Assembly: GCA_037143575.1 (NCBI GenBank)
Contig: JBAWYM010000033.1
Location: 1-20,457 of the forward strand
Source of the DNA: JBAWYM01 sp037143575
Lineage (GTDB): Bacteria; Patescibacteriota; Gracilibacteria; Peribacterales; Peribacteraceae
Direction: 5' to 3'
DNA: 20,457 nt
Under the pieces are notes generated by a model. It was not told the origin of the DNA. It saw only the letters and a program-made list of their open reading frames with translations, and ran no database searches. Shown here piece by piece: positions 19,960 to 20,457 of this stretch (positions within the stretch are counted from its first letter, which is position 1; the number at the start of each line of letters is the position of its first letter). Position numbers and translations under genes: made by a program.

Positions 19960-20457
19960 TCACATCTCGATCCTCATTCCCGGCCCCATTGTGGGAGCAA
20001 CGGTCACTGTGAGGATGTAGATCGACTTGATGCCGGAGGGACGGGCGTCCTTCACTCCCTGGAGGAGAGCCTCGAGGTTCTGCAGGAGCTTCTCGGATCC
20101 GAAGGAGAGCTTGCCGAATGTGGCGTGGATGATGCCGAACTTGTCCATCTTGCACTCGATGCGGCCTTTCTTGAGCTCCGCGATGGTCTTCTTGAGGTTG
20201 GTGGTAACGGTTCCAGCCTTGGGGTTGGGCATCAGGCCTTTCTGTCCGAGAGTTTTGGCAATCTTCCCCAGCTCCTTCATCACTTCCGGCACCGCGACGG
20301 CGACGTCGAAATTGATGTTGCCCTTCATGATTTCTTCGATGAGCGTTTCCTTTCCAGCTACATCTGCGCCGGCCTCCAGGGCTTCCTTCTCGCGATCTTC
20401 AGGAGCGAACGCTGCGATGCGGACGGTGTTGCCGGTGCCATGCGGGAGGGCGACGGT
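19960..20457 (-). CDS. rplA: 50S ribosomal protein L1 (N-terminus beyond window)
   Basis: uL1 forms the mobile L1 stalk that guides deacylated tRNA out of the E site, and in many bacteria represses its own mRNA. The 165 visible residues cover most of the protein: VALPHGTGNTVRIAAFAPED, the strand with the conserved HGTGN motif; FDVAVAVPEVMKELGKIAKTLGQKGLMPNPKAGTV, containing the hallmark LGxxGLMPNPKxGTV; and the returning first domain ending in TVTVAPTMGPGMRIEM. The frame stays open through the window edge, so about 60 N-terminal residues are missing. The TGA stop at 19960 confirms UGA as a stop in this genome. The rest of the usual L11-L1 operon would lie off the right-hand edge. Confidence 0.96.
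   Translation of the reverse strand, partial: TVALPHGTGNTVRIAAFAPEDREKEALEAGADVAGKETLIEEIMKGNINFDVAVAVPEVMKELGKIAKTLGQKGLMPNPKAGTVTTNLKKTIAELKKGRIECKMDKFGIIHATFGKLSFGSEKLLQNLEALLQGVKDARPSGIKSIYILTVTVAPTMGPGMRIEM

Overview
The window is about 20 kb of compact bacterial chromosome, with short intergenic gaps, frequent 4-bp gene overlaps and few Shine-Dalgarno sites. UGA is used as a stop, so the code is standard. The gene set includes a PrgI-family protein, a TraC-like (VirB4 N-terminal) protein, a type IV secretion pilin, an S1 protein with four S1 domains, single-copy housekeeping genes and several orphan helical proteins. It resembles genomes of the Candidate Phyla Radiation (Patescibacteria). 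Peribacteria/Peregrinibacteria would fit the moderate GC content and the presence of ribosomal protein L1, but that placement is inference from gene content only.

Layout. 1-2.4 kb: a small orphan gene, a DedA-like membrane protein overlapping a family 2 glycosyltransferase, and a GIY-YIG protein whose C-terminus is made of a repeat. 2.4-4.7 kb: a second glycosyltransferase, a TfoX N-terminal-domain protein, and two small membrane proteins. 4.7-6.2 kb: tRNA-Gly(UCC), yidD, a small membrane protein and a helical hypothetical. 6.2-8.2 kb: a HIT protein with an altered motif, an AT-rich orphan gene behind a consensus promoter, and a HAD phosphatase. 8.3-11.4 kb (minus strand): S1, a TraC-like protein and PrgI. 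11.4-15.3 kb: an orphan gene, then clpC with a CIRCE operator upstream. 15.3-17 kb: a T4SS-type pilin translationally coupled to an AI-2E family permease. 17-18.2 kb: a DusB-like tRNA-dihydrouridine synthase carrying an in-frame repeat insertion. 18.2-19.9 kb: a large protein that I read as a very divergent eukaryote-type hexokinase (ASKHA fold). 19.96 kb to the end: ribosomal protein L1, cut by the window edge.

The most striking signal is a family of paired hairpins at several loci (about 2.3, 8.2, 12.1 and 17.9 kb, with partial copies at 1.85, 2.4, 5.2 and 15.2 kb). Each full copy is two adjacent stem-loops. Their 12-nt loops are conserved and reverse-complementary to each other, while the stems differ between copies but stay paired. 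Copies lie between genes, at the end of one gene, and inside dusB and yidD without breaking the reading frame. A second class of spacer consists of AT-rich low-complexity inverted repeats. A perfect 40-bp palindrome lies between the divergent pilin and dusB genes.

Functional links: the pilin, PrgI and TraC-like proteins are parts of one envelope apparatus, although their main ATPase is not in the window. YidD, S1, L1, DusB and tRNA-Gly serve translation and membrane insertion. ClpC is probably under HrcA heat-shock control. The two glycosyltransferases and the DedA protein point to envelope biogenesis.
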